Numbered from the stretch's first letter, positions 15,982 through 24,900 are shown. The stretch is DNA of 64,000 nt from Variovorax jilinensis (GCF_030316885.1 NZ_JASZYQ010000006.1:62001-126000); one strand, 5' to 3'. Notes: generated from the sequence alone by a model not told the origin. Made by a program: numbers and translations.

Positions 15982-16527
15982 ATGAACCGCATCCAACTCG
16001 TCCCCGACCACGCTGCCGCCGGAGAGGCGAAGGCCCTTCTCGCCCGCATCCACGGCGCCTTCGGTGCCACGCCGAACATGTTCCGCGCCGTGGCCAATTC
16101 GCCTGCCGCCCTCAAGAGCATGTGGGGCGCGTTCGGGGCCCTGAGCGGCGGCGTGCTGCCCGCGCAACTCGGCGAGAAGATTGCCGTGGCCGTCGCCGAA
16201 CGCAACGCCTGCCGCTACTGCCTGGCCGCGCACACGGCGCTCGGTCGCAAGGCCGGAGTGTCTGCGTCGGACATGGCGGCCGCGCAGGCCGGCGAATCCT
16301 CCGATCCGAAGACCGCCGCCGCCCTGCGCTTCGCCCTCCAGCTGGTCGACGCACGAGGGCAGATCGGCGAGGCAGACCTGCTGGCGCTGCGCACCGCGGG
16401 ATTCGACGACGAGCACATCGTCGAGATCCTGGCCCACGTCGCGCTGAACCTGTTCACCAACTACGTGAATGTCGCGTTCGACGTGCCGGTCGACTTTCCC
16501 GCCGTGGAATTGCGCACGGCCGCCTAG
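15982..16527 (+). CDS. Carboxymuconolactone decarboxylase family (AhpD-like) protein
   Basis: 181 residues from ATG 15982. The core helix bundle carries the AhpD-type redox motif Cys77-x-x-Cys80 with His84 ('ACRYCLAAHTALG'), as in alkylhydroperoxidase-like and peroxidase-related proteins rather than true decarboxylases. The rest ('LLARIHGAFGATPNMFRAVANSP', 'HVALNLFTNYVNVAFDVPVDFP') is standard for these carboxymuconolactone-decarboxylase-family proteins. It probably reduces peroxides or relays thiol electrons in the cytoplasm. It is followed 33 bp later by a thioredoxin-fold gene with a strong ribosome-binding site, which suggests a redox pair under the divergent AraC regulator. Confidence 0.88.
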   Translation: MNRIQLVPDHAAAGEAKALLARIHGAFGATPNMFRAVANSPAALKSMWGAFGALSGGVLPAQLGEKIAVAVAERNACRYCLAAHTALGRKAGVSASDMAAAQAGESSDPKTAAALRFALQLVDARGQIGEADLLALRTAGFDDEHIVEILAHVALNLFTNYVNVAFDVPVDFPAVELRTAA

Positions 16528-16560
16528 CTTCCATCTCATCTTCGATTCAGGAGGTTCACC

Positions 16561-17127
16561 ATGTCACACCACCCCGAAGCACCGCCGCTGCAGGTTGCGC
16601 AGTGGCTCAACACGGCAACCCCGATCAGCCTGGAGTCGCTTCGCGGCCGGGTGGTCGTGCTGGAAGCCTTCCAGATGCTGTGCCCGGCCTGCGTGTCGCA
16701 CAGCCTGCCGCAGGCCAGGAAGATCCGGCAGCTCTTTGCCGCGAAGGATGTCGCGGTTCTCGGCCTGCACTCGGTCTTCGAGCATCACGACGTCATGACG
16801 CCCGCGGCTCTGGAGGCCTTCGTCCACGAGTACCGCCTGACGTTCCCGATCGCGATCGACGCCCCTTCGCGCGGCAGCATCCCGGCCACGATGCGTGACT
16901 ATCAGCTGCAGGGAACGCCGACGACCGTGCTGATCGATCGACGGGGCCGGATCCGCATGAGTCACTTCGGACTGATCGACGACATCGCCTTGGGCGCCGC
17001 CATCGGCCAGCTGGTGGCCGAGGACGCCCCCACGGCGCCGACCGAGCGTCCTTCGGACGATTCGAAGGCGCTCCAGGCGGCGGCTGCGCAGTGTGACGAG
17101 CAAGGCTGCAGGACCGTCGCGGGCTAG
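16561..17127 (+). CDS. Thioredoxin-fold protein (TlpA/ResA-like, cytoplasmic)
   Basis: 188 residues. The redox motif is Cys41-Pro-Ala-Cys44 in 'AFQMLCPACVSHSLP', followed by the TlpA-type features 'FHVHEYRLTFPIAIDA' region and 'YQLQGTPTTVLIDRRGRIRMSHFG' with the cis-proline. There is no signal peptide, unlike most TlpA proteins, so it acts in the cytoplasm. The C-terminal tail after residue 155 is unusual, polar, and ends with a second cysteine pair ('CDEQGC'). It is cotranscribed with the AhpD-like gene (gap 33 bp, ribosome-binding site AGGAGG), and may be its electron donor. A weak stem-loop follows at 17144. Confidence 0.82.
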   Translation: MSHHPEAPPLQVAQWLNTATPISLESLRGRVVVLEAFQMLCPACVSHSLPQARKIRQLFAAKDVAVLGLHSVFEHHDVMTPAALEAFVHEYRLTFPIAIDAPSRGSIPATMRDYQLQGTPTTVLIDRRGRIRMSHFGLIDDIALGAAIGQLVAEDAPTAPTERPSDDSKALQAAAAQCDEQGCRTVAG

Positions 17128-17143
17128 CTGCACGAGAGAGGTC

Positions 17144-17157
17144 CCGCCTCGAGGCGG
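17144..17157. terminator. Possible weak terminator hairpin
   Basis: CCGCC-TCGA-GGCGG is a perfect 14-base palindrome beginning 17 bases after the stop of the thioredoxin-fold gene, followed by TTT. The stem is only five pairs and the T run is short, so termination may be weak; the position between two transcription units supports the idea. Confidence 0.4.
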
Positions 17158-17268
17158 TTTCCGGGCATTCGCAGGGCGCGCCGGACACCCGAGCAAGAAC
17201 TCCGGACGCTCGCGCATGGTCGCGCTTCACGAACGGCCCCAAGATGCCGAGACCTCGAAGGAGCCTCC

Positions 17269-18816
17269 ATGGACGAGCACTCTACGGACTACCTGGTCGT
17301 CGGCGCGGGCGCGATGGGCATGGGCTTTGCCGATTCGCTTTTCGACCTCAGCGACGCACGCATCACGCTGGTCGATCTCCACGATCGGCCCGGAGGCCAC
17401 TGGAACGACGCCTATCCGTTCGTGCGCCTGCACCAGCCCTCGGCGTTCTACGGACTCAATTCGCGGACGCTGGGCACCGATGCGGTCGATACCGCCGGCA
17501 CCAACTGCGGACTGCACGAGATGGCCTCGGGCCAGCAGGTGCTGGACCACTTCGACGCCGTCCTGCGCCAGAAGCTGCTGCCCTCCGGGCGGGTGAAGCT
17601 GCTCTCGATGACGGAACACGTGGGCATGGACCCGGCCGGCATGCAACGGGTCCGATCCCTCCTGAACGGCACGGAGGGCGGCATCAGGGTGCGGCGCAAG
17701 ATCGTGCATGCCACGCACACCGGCACGCGGGTGCCGGCCACGCACAGCCCGCGATTCGCGATCGCCGCAGGCGTTCGTTGCGTGCCCCCGAACGCCCTGC
17801 CCCACATTGCGCGCGCGCATTCACGCTACACGGTGGTAGGCGCGGGCAAGACGGGCATGGATGCCTGCCTGTGGCTGCTGCTCAACGGCGCGGAGCCCGC
17901 GCGCATTCGCTGGATCATGCCCAGCGACGCCTGGTTCCTCGACCGCGCCAACGTGCAGCCCGGTGCCGAGCACCTCGACCGCTTCTTCGGCTCGCTGGCC
18001 GCGCAGTTCGAGTGCGTGGCGCGCGCCGCATCGCTGGAGGACCTGTTTGTGCAGCTGGAATCCCAGGGACAGCTGCTGCGGCTCGATCGATCGGTGTCGC
18101 CGACCCGGTACCGCTGCGCCACGGTGACCCGCCAGGAGCTCGCCGAGCTGCGCCGCATCCGGTCGGTGCTGCGTCTCGGGCATGTGCAGGAGATCGGTGT
18201 CGATCGTGTCGTTCTCGAGAAAGGCGTCGTCGGCGCGCTGCCGGGGGAGCTGTTCATCGACTGCAGCGCTTGCGGCATACCGTCGCGGCCTGGAATTCCC
18301 GTCTTCCAGGGCGACGAGGCCATCCATCTGCAACTGGTGCGCCAATGCGCGCCCTCTTTCAGTGCTGCCTTCATCGCCGCGGTCGAATGCCTGGTCGAGG
18401 CGGGCGCCGAAGCGCGCAACGACATGTGCCAGCCGGTGCCGCTGCCCCAGGACGACACGAGCTGGGTCACCATGCATGCGACGACGCTGGCAAATCGCCA
18501 GCGCTGGTCGCGCCATGAGCGACTCATGCAATGGCTGGCGGCTTCGCGTCTTGACTACGGCACGCGCATGCGCAGCCAGGTCTCGCCGCAGGTGATGGAG
18601 CGGTACATCCGGTCGGTCAAGGCTGCCGCGCCACAGTGGCCCGGGCTCGTCGCCGCGTGCGGGCTGCAGCGCGCCGAGCAGCACCCCGCGCCGGCTGCCT
18701 CGGGCTTTCAGGAACCCGGCGAGCCGGCACGCTCGAGCTGCGTGCGTCGCCAGCCGGCCGGTGGAGAACCGGTCGCCCGCTTGAATGCGCGGGAGAACGC
18801 GGCCTCCGATTCGTAG
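17269..18816 (+). CDS. FAD/NAD(P)-binding flavoprotein (monooxygenase-like)
   Basis: 515 residues. Two nucleotide-binding motifs are visible: 'DYLVVGAGAMGMGFADSLF' (7-25) for FAD, and 'YTVVGAGKTGMDACLWLL' (187-204) for NAD(P)H. 'RPGGHWNDAYPFVRLHQPSAFYG' (40-62) resembles the start of flavin-containing and Baeyer-Villiger-type monooxygenases. These features suggest an oxygenating or dehydrogenating flavoenzyme, substrate unknown. The last 36 codons (from 18708) overlap the convergent AraC gene and encode a low-complexity tail with no homology feel, so the natural stop may have been lost and the protein extended. Start at ATG 17269 after the ribosome-binding site AAGGAGCC. Confidence 0.8.
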   Translation: MDEHSTDYLVVGAGAMGMGFADSLFDLSDARITLVDLHDRPGGHWNDAYPFVRLHQPSAFYGLNSRTLGTDAVDTAGTNCGLHEMASGQQVLDHFDAVLRQKLLPSGRVKLLSMTEHVGMDPAGMQRVRSLLNGTEGGIRVRRKIVHATHTGTRVPATHSPRFAIAAGVRCVPPNALPHIARAHSRYTVVGAGKTGMDACLWLLLNGAEPARIRWIMPSDAWFLDRANVQPGAEHLDRFFGSLAAQFECVARAASLEDLFVQLESQGQLLRLDRSVSPTRYRCATVTRQELAELRRIRSVLRLGHVQEIGVDRVVLEKGVVGALPGELFIDCSACGIPSRPGIPVFQGDEAIHLQLVRQCAPSFSAAFIAAVECLVEAGAEARNDMCQPVPLPQDDTSWVTMHATTLANRQRWSRHERLMQWLAASRLDYGTRMRSQVSPQVMERYIRSVKAAAPQWPGLVAACGLQRAEQHPAPAASGFQEPGEPARSSCVRRQPAGGEPVARLNARENAASDS

Positions 18817-19724
18817 CCGACCTCCAGCGCCACCGCCGCCACGCTCGAGCGGCTTTCCCTGAGCAGGCGGGCGCCGCACTGCATGCGCCAGCTGGCCAGG
18901 TACTGCATCGGTGCCATGCCGGTCAGCGCGACGAAGCGATCGTGCAGGGCCGAGCGCGACAGGCCGACCTGCCGGCCGAGCTCTTCCAGTGTCCACGGCG
19001 CCGCCGGATCGGCGTGCATGGCCGAGATCGCGCGTCCGACCTGCCGGTCGCGCAACGCAGCGAACCAGCCCTGTGTGTCCTGCGACAGCGATTCCAGATA
19101 GCGCCTTGCGCCGTCGACGAAGACCATTTCGCTGACGCGCTGGAGGAGCGCCGCGCCGCCGGCCCGACGCGCTCTGGATTCCGACGCCGCATGCTCGAGC
19201 ATCGGTGCCACCCAGGCACCGACGCCCTCGGCCGGGAGGTGCAGCACGCGGGGCAGCGCATGGATCAGGGGATTGAAGGGACGCAGGTCGCACGCGATGA
19301 AGCCGCAGACGATGACCGTCGTGGCGTCTTCGGGCGGCAGAAGGCCGAGCTCCACCGTGCTGCCGCGGTAGGTCACCGGCAGGGGCCTGGCTTCCTCCAT
19401 CTCGTCGAACAGCCAGTCGTCGTCGGGCGCCGACTGCATGCCCGGTGCGCTCGAGACCATGTGGCCGTCACCGTGCGGCAGCATCACGATGTCGCCTTCC
19501 CGCATGCGCAGCGGCGGCTCGCCATCGACGCCGATCCAGCCTTCGCCCTTGACGAACAGGTGGTACTCGATCACGTGCTCGGCACCCGGCATCAGCGTCG
19601 GCGCTACCTCGGACGACTTCGGCGCCCAGACCGCCCACTGGTCACGGCAGCTGACGTGAAAGAACACCGAACCCCGCAGGCGCACGCTGCGAAGCACGTC
19701 GGACAGCGGATCGAGCTCGTTCAT
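18708..19724 (-). CDS. AraC-family regulator with cupin sensor domain
   Basis: 338 residues. Residues 10-190 form an AraC-type cupin domain ('GSVFFHVSCRDQWAVWAPK', 'HVIEYHLFVKGEGWIGVDGEPPLRMREGDIVMLPHGDGH'), and residues 225-325 the AraC DNA-binding domain ('WTLEELGRQVGLSRSALHDRFVALTGMAPMQYLASWRM', 'SVAAVALEVGYESEAAFSRAFKRATGSPPAGWR'). Members of this group regulate adjacent oxidoreductase or methyltransferase genes. It diverges from the methyltransferase at 19863, and converges on the flavoprotein gene, overlapping it by 109 bp. A 14-bp perfect palindrome lies just upstream of its start. Confidence 0.88.
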   Translation of the reverse strand: MNELDPLSDVLRSVRLRGSVFFHVSCRDQWAVWAPKSSEVAPTLMPGAEHVIEYHLFVKGEGWIGVDGEPPLRMREGDIVMLPHGDGHMVSSAPGMQSAPDDDWLFDEMEEARPLPVTYRGSTVELGLLPPEDATTVIVCGFIACDLRPFNPLIHALPRVLHLPAEGVGAWVAPMLEHAASESRARRAGGAALLQRVSEMVFVDGARRYLESLSQDTQGWFAALRDRQVGRAISAMHADPAAPWTLEELGRQVGLSRSALHDRFVALTGMAPMQYLASWRMQCGARLLRESRSSVAAVALEVGYESEAAFSRAFKRATGSPPAGWRRTQLERAGSPGS

Positions 19725-19733
19725 GGCCGCAGG

Positions 19734-19747
19734 GCCGATGCATCGGC
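19734..19747. promoter_or_regulatory. Palindrome upstream of AraC gene
   Basis: GCCGATGCATCGGC is a perfect 14-base palindrome starting 9 bases before the AraC start codon, in the gap shared with the divergent methyltransferase gene. It could be an operator or a message hairpin; AraC proteins more often bind direct repeats, so the link is weak. Confidence 0.3.
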
Positions 19748-19862
19748 GGACGCTGGAGCAAGGCGCGGCGACATCCGGTGAAGCGCCCCGGGCCGTCGCC
19801 GGGAATCATCGGGACACCGGCAACGATGCTGTCGGCAATCAACCCACCTGAAGGAACATGTC

Positions 19863-20702
19863 ATGACCTCCTCCATCATCGAGAGCCCCGCAGCCGAGGC
19901 GCCTGACTATGCCGCGATCAAGCAGCGCCAGCAAGCCACCTGGGCCAGCGGCGACTACACCGTCGTGGGCACGACGCTGCAGATCGTCGGCGAAACGCTG
20001 GCCGAGGCGGTCGACCTGCGTGCCGGCGAACGCGTGCTCGACGTCGCTGCGGGCAACGGCAACGCAACGCTGGCCGCGGCCCGCCGCTACGCCGAGGTCA
20101 CTTCCACCGACTACGTGCAGGCGCTGCTCGACAGGGGCCGCGCGCGGGCCGAGGCCGAAGGCCTGACCGTCAGCTTCCAGCTCGCCGATGCCGAGGCCCT
20201 GCCCTTCGATGGCGCCAGCTTCGATTGCGTGCTGTCGGTCTTCGGCGTGATGTTCGCGCCCGACCAGGCCCGCGCTGCGCAGGAGCTGCTGCGGGTCGTG
20301 CGGCCCGGTGGCCGGATCGGCATGGCCAACTGGACGCCCAACGGATTCATCGGCCGGCTGTTCAAGATCATCGGCGCGCATGTGCCGCCGCCCGCCGGCG
20401 TGCGCCCGCCCTCGCTCTGGGGCACCGAGGCGCAGCTCGTCCAGTGGTTCGGACCGAGGGCGCTGACCCTGAAGGTCGAGCATCGGTACTTCGCCTTCCG
20501 CTATCGGTCAGCCGCGCATTTCGTGCAGGTGTTCCGGGACTTCTACGGCCCGACCCACAAGGCCTTCGGCGCGCTCGATGCAGCCGGGCAGGCTGCACTG
20601 GAGCGCGACATCACGGCATTGATCGACGAACTCGACATCGGTGGCGGGCGCGGCCTGGTGGTGCCGAGCGAGTACGCCGAGATCGTCATCACCGTCAGCT
20701 GA
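19863..20702 (+). CDS. Class I SAM-dependent methyltransferase (UbiE-like)
   Basis: 279 residues from ATG 19863 (ribosome-binding site AAGGAAC). The SAM-binding motif I is 'VLDVAAGNGNATLAAARR' (about 59-76), followed by acidic 'STDYVQALLDRGRARAEAEG', 'FQLADAEALPFDGASFDCVLSVFG' (motifs II/III) and 'LLRVVRPGGRIGMANW'. It belongs to the Methyltransf_11/25 group that includes UbiE-type and small-molecule methylases. The C-terminal half (from 165) is the substrate part. It diverges from the AraC regulator, which probably controls it. The stop overlaps the end of the convergent LysR gene by 8 bp. Confidence 0.85.
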   Translation: MTSSIIESPAAEAPDYAAIKQRQQATWASGDYTVVGTTLQIVGETLAEAVDLRAGERVLDVAAGNGNATLAAARRYAEVTSTDYVQALLDRGRARAEAEGLTVSFQLADAEALPFDGASFDCVLSVFGVMFAPDQARAAQELLRVVRPGGRIGMANWTPNGFIGRLFKIIGAHVPPPAGVRPPSLWGTEAQLVQWFGPRALTLKVEHRYFAFRYRSAAHFVQVFRDFYGPTHKAFGALDAAGQAALERDITALIDELDIGGGRGLVVPSEYAEIVITVS

Positions 20703-21606
20703 GCCGCCTGGGCGCCATTGCTTGCAGGTGCGCGGCCAGCGCCCTGGCGGCGGGCGACAGACGCGTCTCGTCGTGAAAGCAGATGGCGAAGCTTCGCCGG
20801 GCCCAGGGGTCCGTGAGCGGCAGGACCTTGAGCCCATGGGTCGATGCCACGGGCTCGGCGACCTCGCGCGGGACCACCGCGATGCCGAGGTTCGCGCGCA
20901 CGCAGCGCAGCGACGCATCGAAGGTCGACACCACCGCGCGGTAGCTGATGGTCTTTCCGATGATGGCCGCGGCCCGCGCCAGCATGGTGTGCACGGCGGT
21001 CGATGCCGGCAGCCCCACGTGGTCGTAGTCCAACGTGTCCTCGAAGGCGCAGCGCTTGCGGGCTGCGAGGGGATGCGACGGGCTGGCGATGATGGCCAGA
21101 TGGTCGCTGCGATAGGGCCGCGTCTGCAGCCCCTCGAGGTCCGCCGCGTCCCAGCAGACCGCCAGCGGAGCGAGCCCTTCGCGCAGGCCGGTGACCACAT
21201 CGCGGCTCAGCGCTTCCTCGATGTCGATTCGGATCTCGCGGTGCTCGGGGACCTGCAGGAACGAGGCGATGTCGTCGGGCAGCAACTCGGCAATGGACGA
21301 GACCGTGGCCAGTATGCGTACCTGGCCCTTGATGCCCTTGCCGAATGCGGCCATGTCGCGCGCGACCCGGTCGGCGCCGGCCAGCATGCCGCGCGCATGC
21401 TCCAGCAGGATCTCGCCCGCGCCCGTGATGGATACGCCGCGGCGGTTGCGCTCCACCAGCACGTTGCCGAGCGTGTGCTCCAGCTGCGCGATGCGCTTGC
21501 TGATGGCCGAGGCGACGATGTGGTGCTGCTCCGCGGCCCGCGCGATGTTGCGGGTCTCGCAGACGGCCACGAACAGGCGGAGGCTGGTGAGGTCGAGGTC
21601 GTGCAT
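20695..21606 (-). CDS. LysR-family transcriptional regulator
   Basis: 303 residues from ATG 21606, the start that gives the normal LysR N-terminus ('MHDLDLTSLRLFVAVCETRNIARAAEQHHIVASAISKRIAQLEHTLG'); the frame extends 74 codons further up but into the promoter region. The helix-turn-helix occupies residues 5-64 and the periplasmic-binding-protein-like effector domain 92-300. It diverges from the HMG-CoA-lyase-like, CoA-transferase, Bug, dioxygenase and dehydrogenase genes, and is the likely activator of that operon with a pathway intermediate as inducer. Length and layout are typical of the family. Confidence 0.9.
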   Translation of the reverse strand: MHDLDLTSLRLFVAVCETRNIARAAEQHHIVASAISKRIAQLEHTLGNVLVERNRRGVSITGAGEILLEHARGMLAGADRVARDMAAFGKGIKGQVRILATVSSIAELLPDDIASFLQVPEHREIRIDIEEALSRDVVTGLREGLAPLAVCWDAADLEGLQTRPYRSDHLAIIASPSHPLAARKRCAFEDTLDYDHVGLPASTAVHTMLARAAAIIGKTISYRAVVSTFDASLRCVRANLGIAVVPREVAEPVASTHGLKVLPLTDPWARRSFAICFHDETRLSPAARALAAHLQAMAPRRLS

Positions 21607-21624
21607 GCCGTGATGTCGGTGACA

Positions 21625-21650
21625 TTCCCATATGGAACTGTGATCGTTCC
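21625..21650. promoter_or_regulatory. Candidate LysR binding site
   Basis: In the 127-bp gap between the LysR gene and the divergent lyase operon there is TTCCCATATGGAA (21625-21637; fits the T-N11-A rule and is nearly palindromic), overlapping an inverted pair GGAAC (21634-21638) and GTTCC (21646-21650). This A/T-richer patch lies 84-109 bp upstream of the lyase start, a usual place for a LysR activation site. Confidence 0.45.
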
Positions 21651-21733
21651 AATTTACCGCTTTCAAGATCAATAGGGAATGCCTACAGTGGCTCCATCGC
21701 GCCGACCCGAGCGCCCCAGCCTGGAGACACCCC

Positions 21734-22690
21734 ATGACAGTTCCTTCGGCCCGCCTGCCGCGCAGCGCCGTGATCCGCGAAGTAGGACTGCGCGACGGCT
21801 TGCAGAGCATCGCGACGATCCTGCCCACCGCGCAAAAGATCGAATGGATCCGCGCCGCCTACGAGGCAGGCCAGCGCGAGATCGAGGTCGGCTCCTTCGT
21901 GCCGGCCCGCCTGCTGCCGCAGCTGGCCGACACCGCGGAACTGGTGGCCTTCGCCAGGACGCTGCCCGGGCTCTTCACCTCGGTGCTGGTGCCCAACCTG
22001 CGCGGCGCCGAGAGCGCGATCGCCGCCAGCGCCGACCTGATGATCGTGCCGCTGTCGGCCAGCCACGCCCACAGCCTGGCCAACCTGCGCAAGACACCCG
22101 ACGACGTGGTCGCCGAGGTCGCGAAGATCCGCGCGGCGCGCGACGCGTCAGGCTCGCGCACCCTGATCGAAGGCGGCGTCGGCACGGCCTTCGGCTGCAC
22201 GCTGCAGGGGGCGGTCGACAAGCGCGAGGTGCTGCGCCTGATGCAGGCCCTGCTGGACGCCGGCGCCGACCGCGTGAGCATCGCCGACACGGTCGGCTAC
22301 GCCGATCCCGGCATGGTGCGCGACCTGTTCGAAGACGCGGTCGCGATTGCCGGCGAGCGCTTCTGGTGCGGCCACTTCCACGACACGCGCGGCCTCGGCC
22401 TCGCCAACGTCTATGCCGCGCTCGAAGTCGGCGTCAGCCGCTTCGACGCCTGCCTGGCGGGCATCGGCGGCTGCCCGCACGCGCCCGGCGCCAGCGGCAA
22501 CGTCTCGACCGAAGACCTGGCCTACATGCTCGGCAGCATGCACATCGCCACCGGCATCGACATCGGGCGGTTGCTCGCGCTGCGGGGCCGGGTCGCGCAA
22601 TGGCTGGCCGGCGAGACCCTCCATGGGTCGCTCTGGCAGGCCGGCCTGCCGAAGACCTTCGGCCTCGGCGCCGAAGCCGTTTCAGCCTGA
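21734..22690 (+). CDS. Hydroxymethylglutaryl-CoA lyase family enzyme
   Basis: 318-residue TIM-barrel of the HMGL-like family. Arg20-Asp21 in 'REVGLRDGLQ' bind metal and substrate, 'HFHDTRGLGLAN' holds the metal histidines, and the signature loop 'GIGGCPHAPGASGNVSTED' contains the catalytic cysteine. HMG-CoA lyases split HMG-CoA to acetoacetate and acetyl-CoA; paralogues use citramalyl-CoA-like or other 3-hydroxy-3-methyl acyl-CoAs. The following gene is a CaiB-type CoA-transferase, which commonly makes the CoA ester for such a lyase. Together with the Bug receptor they could handle a branched hydroxy-dicarboxylate, so the exact substrate is open. Confidence 0.88.
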   Translation: MTVPSARLPRSAVIREVGLRDGLQSIATILPTAQKIEWIRAAYEAGQREIEVGSFVPARLLPQLADTAELVAFARTLPGLFTSVLVPNLRGAESAIAASADLMIVPLSASHAHSLANLRKTPDDVVAEVAKIRAARDASGSRTLIEGGVGTAFGCTLQGAVDKREVLRLMQALLDAGADRVSIADTVGYADPGMVRDLFEDAVAIAGERFWCGHFHDTRGLGLANVYAALEVGVSRFDACLAGIGGCPHAPGASGNVSTEDLAYMLGSMHIATGIDIGRLLALRGRVAQWLAGETLHGSLWQAGLPKTFGLGAEAVSA

Positions 22691-22709
22691 ACAACCAGAG
22701 AACCGATTC

Positions 22710-23864
22710 ATGACCACCCCTTCTGCTTCCCTGCCCCTCGCCGGCATCCGCGTGCTCGAGTTCACCCACATGGTGATGGGCCCGACCTGCGGCATGATCC
22801 TCGCCGACCTCGGCGCCGAGGTGATCAAGGTCGAGCCGCCCGGCGGCGACAAGACACGCAAGCTGCCGGGCCTGGGCATCGGCTTCTTCCGCTCCTTCAA
22901 CCGCAACAAGAAGAGCGTCGTGATCGACATCGCGACGGAGGAAGGACGTGCCACCGCGGCCGAACTCGCGGGCCAGTGCGACGTGGTGCTCGAGAACTTC
23001 CGGCCAGGCCTGATGGCCAGCTTCGGCCTCGACCACGAGACGCTGTCGGCCAAGTACCCGAAGCTGATCTACGTCACGCACAAGGGCTTCCTGCCCGGTC
23101 CCTACGAGAACCGGCTCGCGCTCGACGAGGTGGTACAGATGATGGGGGGCCTCTCGTACATGACCGGTCCGGTCGGCCGGCCGCTGCGCGCGGGCACCTC
23201 GGTCAACGACATCATGGGCGGCATGTTCGGCGCCATCGGCGTGCTGGCGGCGCTGCGCGAGCGCGAGCGCACGGGCCGGGGGCAGGAGGTGCAGAGTGCC
23301 CTCTTCGAGAACTGCGTCTTCCTGTCCTCGCAGCACATGCAGCAGTTCGCGATGACCGGCGAGCCGCCGCCGCCGATGCCTTCGCGCGTGTCGGCCTGGA
23401 GCGTCTACGACGTCTTCACGCTGGCGGAGGGCGAGCAGCTCTTCATCGGCGCGGTCAGCGACAAGCAGTTCCTCACGCTGTGCCGCGTGATCGAGGCGCC
23501 CGAGCTGGCGGCCGATCCGGCGCTCGCGAACAACGCGCTGCGCGTGGCGGTGCGGCCCGCGCTGCTGGCAAAGCTCGGCGAGATCCTCAAGCACCATCGG
23601 ATCGAGGACCTGGCCCCCAAGCTGGAGGCGGCCGGCATTCCCTATGCACCGATCATGCGGCCCGACCAGCTGGTCAACGACCCGCACCTGAAGGCCAGCG
23701 GCGGCCTGGTGCCGATGGAATGCGACGACGGCGAGATGACGGACGTCGTGCTGCTGCCGCTGCTCATGGGCGGACGCCGGCCGGGCGTGCGGCATGCACT
23801 ACCCGCCGTCGGACAGCACACGGACGAGATCCTGGCCGGCCTTCCGAGTCACGTTCCCGCCTGA
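22710..23864 (+). CDS. CaiB/BaiF family CoA-transferase
   Basis: 384 residues from ATG 22710, 19 bp after the lyase stop. The N-terminus 'LPLAGIRVLEFTHMVMGPTCGMILADLGAEVIKVEPPGGD' is the class III CoA-transferase signature; 'VLENFRPGLMASFGLDHETL' and 'ENRLALDEVVQMMGG' follow, with Asp139 the probable residue that forms the aspartyl-CoA anhydride. These enzymes move CoA between carboxylic acids, often succinyl-CoA to a substrate acid. It sits between the HMG-CoA-lyase-like enzyme and a Bug receptor in one operon, so it probably activates the acid cleaved by the lyase. Family certain, substrate unknown. Confidence 0.9.
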   Translation: MTTPSASLPLAGIRVLEFTHMVMGPTCGMILADLGAEVIKVEPPGGDKTRKLPGLGIGFFRSFNRNKKSVVIDIATEEGRATAAELAGQCDVVLENFRPGLMASFGLDHETLSAKYPKLIYVTHKGFLPGPYENRLALDEVVQMMGGLSYMTGPVGRPLRAGTSVNDIMGGMFGAIGVLAALRERERTGRGQEVQSALFENCVFLSSQHMQQFAMTGEPPPPMPSRVSAWSVYDVFTLAEGEQLFIGAVSDKQFLTLCRVIEAPELAADPALANNALRVAVRPALLAKLGEILKHHRIEDLAPKLEAAGIPYAPIMRPDQLVNDPHLKASGGLVPMECDDGEMTDVVLLPLLMGGRRPGVRHALPAVGQHTDEILAGLPSHVPA

Positions 23865-23895
23865 TACCGATTCAAAGAACCCACGGAGACAACCC

Positions 23896-24876
23896 ATGAA
23901 ACTCGAATTGCAACGCCGCGCGGTCAACGCGCTCATCGCGACCGCCTTTGTCCTCAGCGCGGCCAGCAGCATGGCGCAAGCCTCCGACAAGCCATTGCGC
24001 CTGGTGCTGCCGGTCGGTGCCGGCTCCGGCGTCGACACCATCATGCGAGCGGCCGCGCCTTCGCTGACCAAGTCGCTCGGCGGCCAGCCGGTCGTGATCG
24101 AGAACCTGCCCGGCGCGGGCGGCATCACCGGCACCAGCGTGGTCGTGCGCGCAGCGCCCGACGGCCAGACGCTCGGCGTGGTCTCGAACAACCACGTGGT
24201 CAATCCCAGCGTCTTCAAGAAGATGCCCTTCGACGCGATCGCCGACATCACGCCGATCTCGGTGGTGGGCGAAACGCCCTTCGTGCTGGTCGTGAACCCC
24301 AAGGTGCCGGCGAAGAACGCCAAGGAACTGCAGGCCCTGCTCAAGGCCAAGCCCGACGGCTACAACTACGCCTCGTCGGGCAACGGCACCATCATCCATC
24401 TGGCCGGCGCGATGTTCATGGACGCGGCCGGCGTCGACGTCCGCCACATCCCGTACAAGGGCGTCGGCCCGATGGTGGCCGACATCATCGGCGGCCAGGT
24501 CGAGATGGGCGTGGTCGCACTGCCCGCCGTGCAGGGCCAGCTCAAGAGCGGGCAGCTGCGCGCGATCGGCGTGATGGGTGCGAGCCGTGTGCCCTCCCTG
24601 CCCGACCTGCCGACGATCGCCGAGCAGGGCTTCCCGAGTGTCGACGTCGGGGGCTGGTTTGCCTTCGTGGGCCCGGCCAGGATGTCACCGACTGAAGTGA
24701 AGCGCCTCAATACAGCCATCATTGCCGCCTTCAACACGCCGGAAACCAAGGAAGCGATGGCCAAGCAGGAAAACATCATCAAGCCTATGACGCCCGAGGC
24801 CTCCGCGCAGTACTTCAAGTCGGAGCAGGAGCGCTACGCCAGGCTTGTCAAGAAGGCCAACATCGTGGCGGAATGA
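23896..24876 (+). CDS. Bug-family TTT-type substrate-binding protein
   Basis: 326 residues from ATG 23896 (ribosome-binding site ACGGAGACA). A signal peptide ends near residue 28 ('SSMAQASDKP'). Landmarks: 'LRLVLPVGAGSGVDTIMRAAAP', 'GGQPVVIENLPGAGGITGTSVV', 'APDGQTLGVVSNNHVVNPS', 'VRHIPYKGVGPMVADIIGGQVEMGVVALPA' and 'GGWFAFVGPARMSPTEV'. It is placed between the CoA-transferase and 4-hydroxyphenylpyruvate dioxygenase genes and is probably the periplasmic receptor for the acid degraded by this operon. Distinct in sequence from the mhp-linked Bug protein. No membrane TctAB genes are present in the window. Confidence 0.9.
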   Translation: MKLELQRRAVNALIATAFVLSAASSMAQASDKPLRLVLPVGAGSGVDTIMRAAAPSLTKSLGGQPVVIENLPGAGGITGTSVVVRAAPDGQTLGVVSNNHVVNPSVFKKMPFDAIADITPISVVGETPFVLVVNPKVPAKNAKELQALLKAKPDGYNYASSGNGTIIHLAGAMFMDAAGVDVRHIPYKGVGPMVADIIGGQVEMGVVALPAVQGQLKSGQLRAIGVMGASRVPSLPDLPTIAEQGFPSVDVGGWFAFVGPARMSPTEVKRLNTAIIAAFNTPETKEAMAKQENIIKPMTPEASAQYFKSEQERYARLVKKANIVAE

Positions 24877-24900
24877 GGCACCACAACCCGAAAGCAAGCC

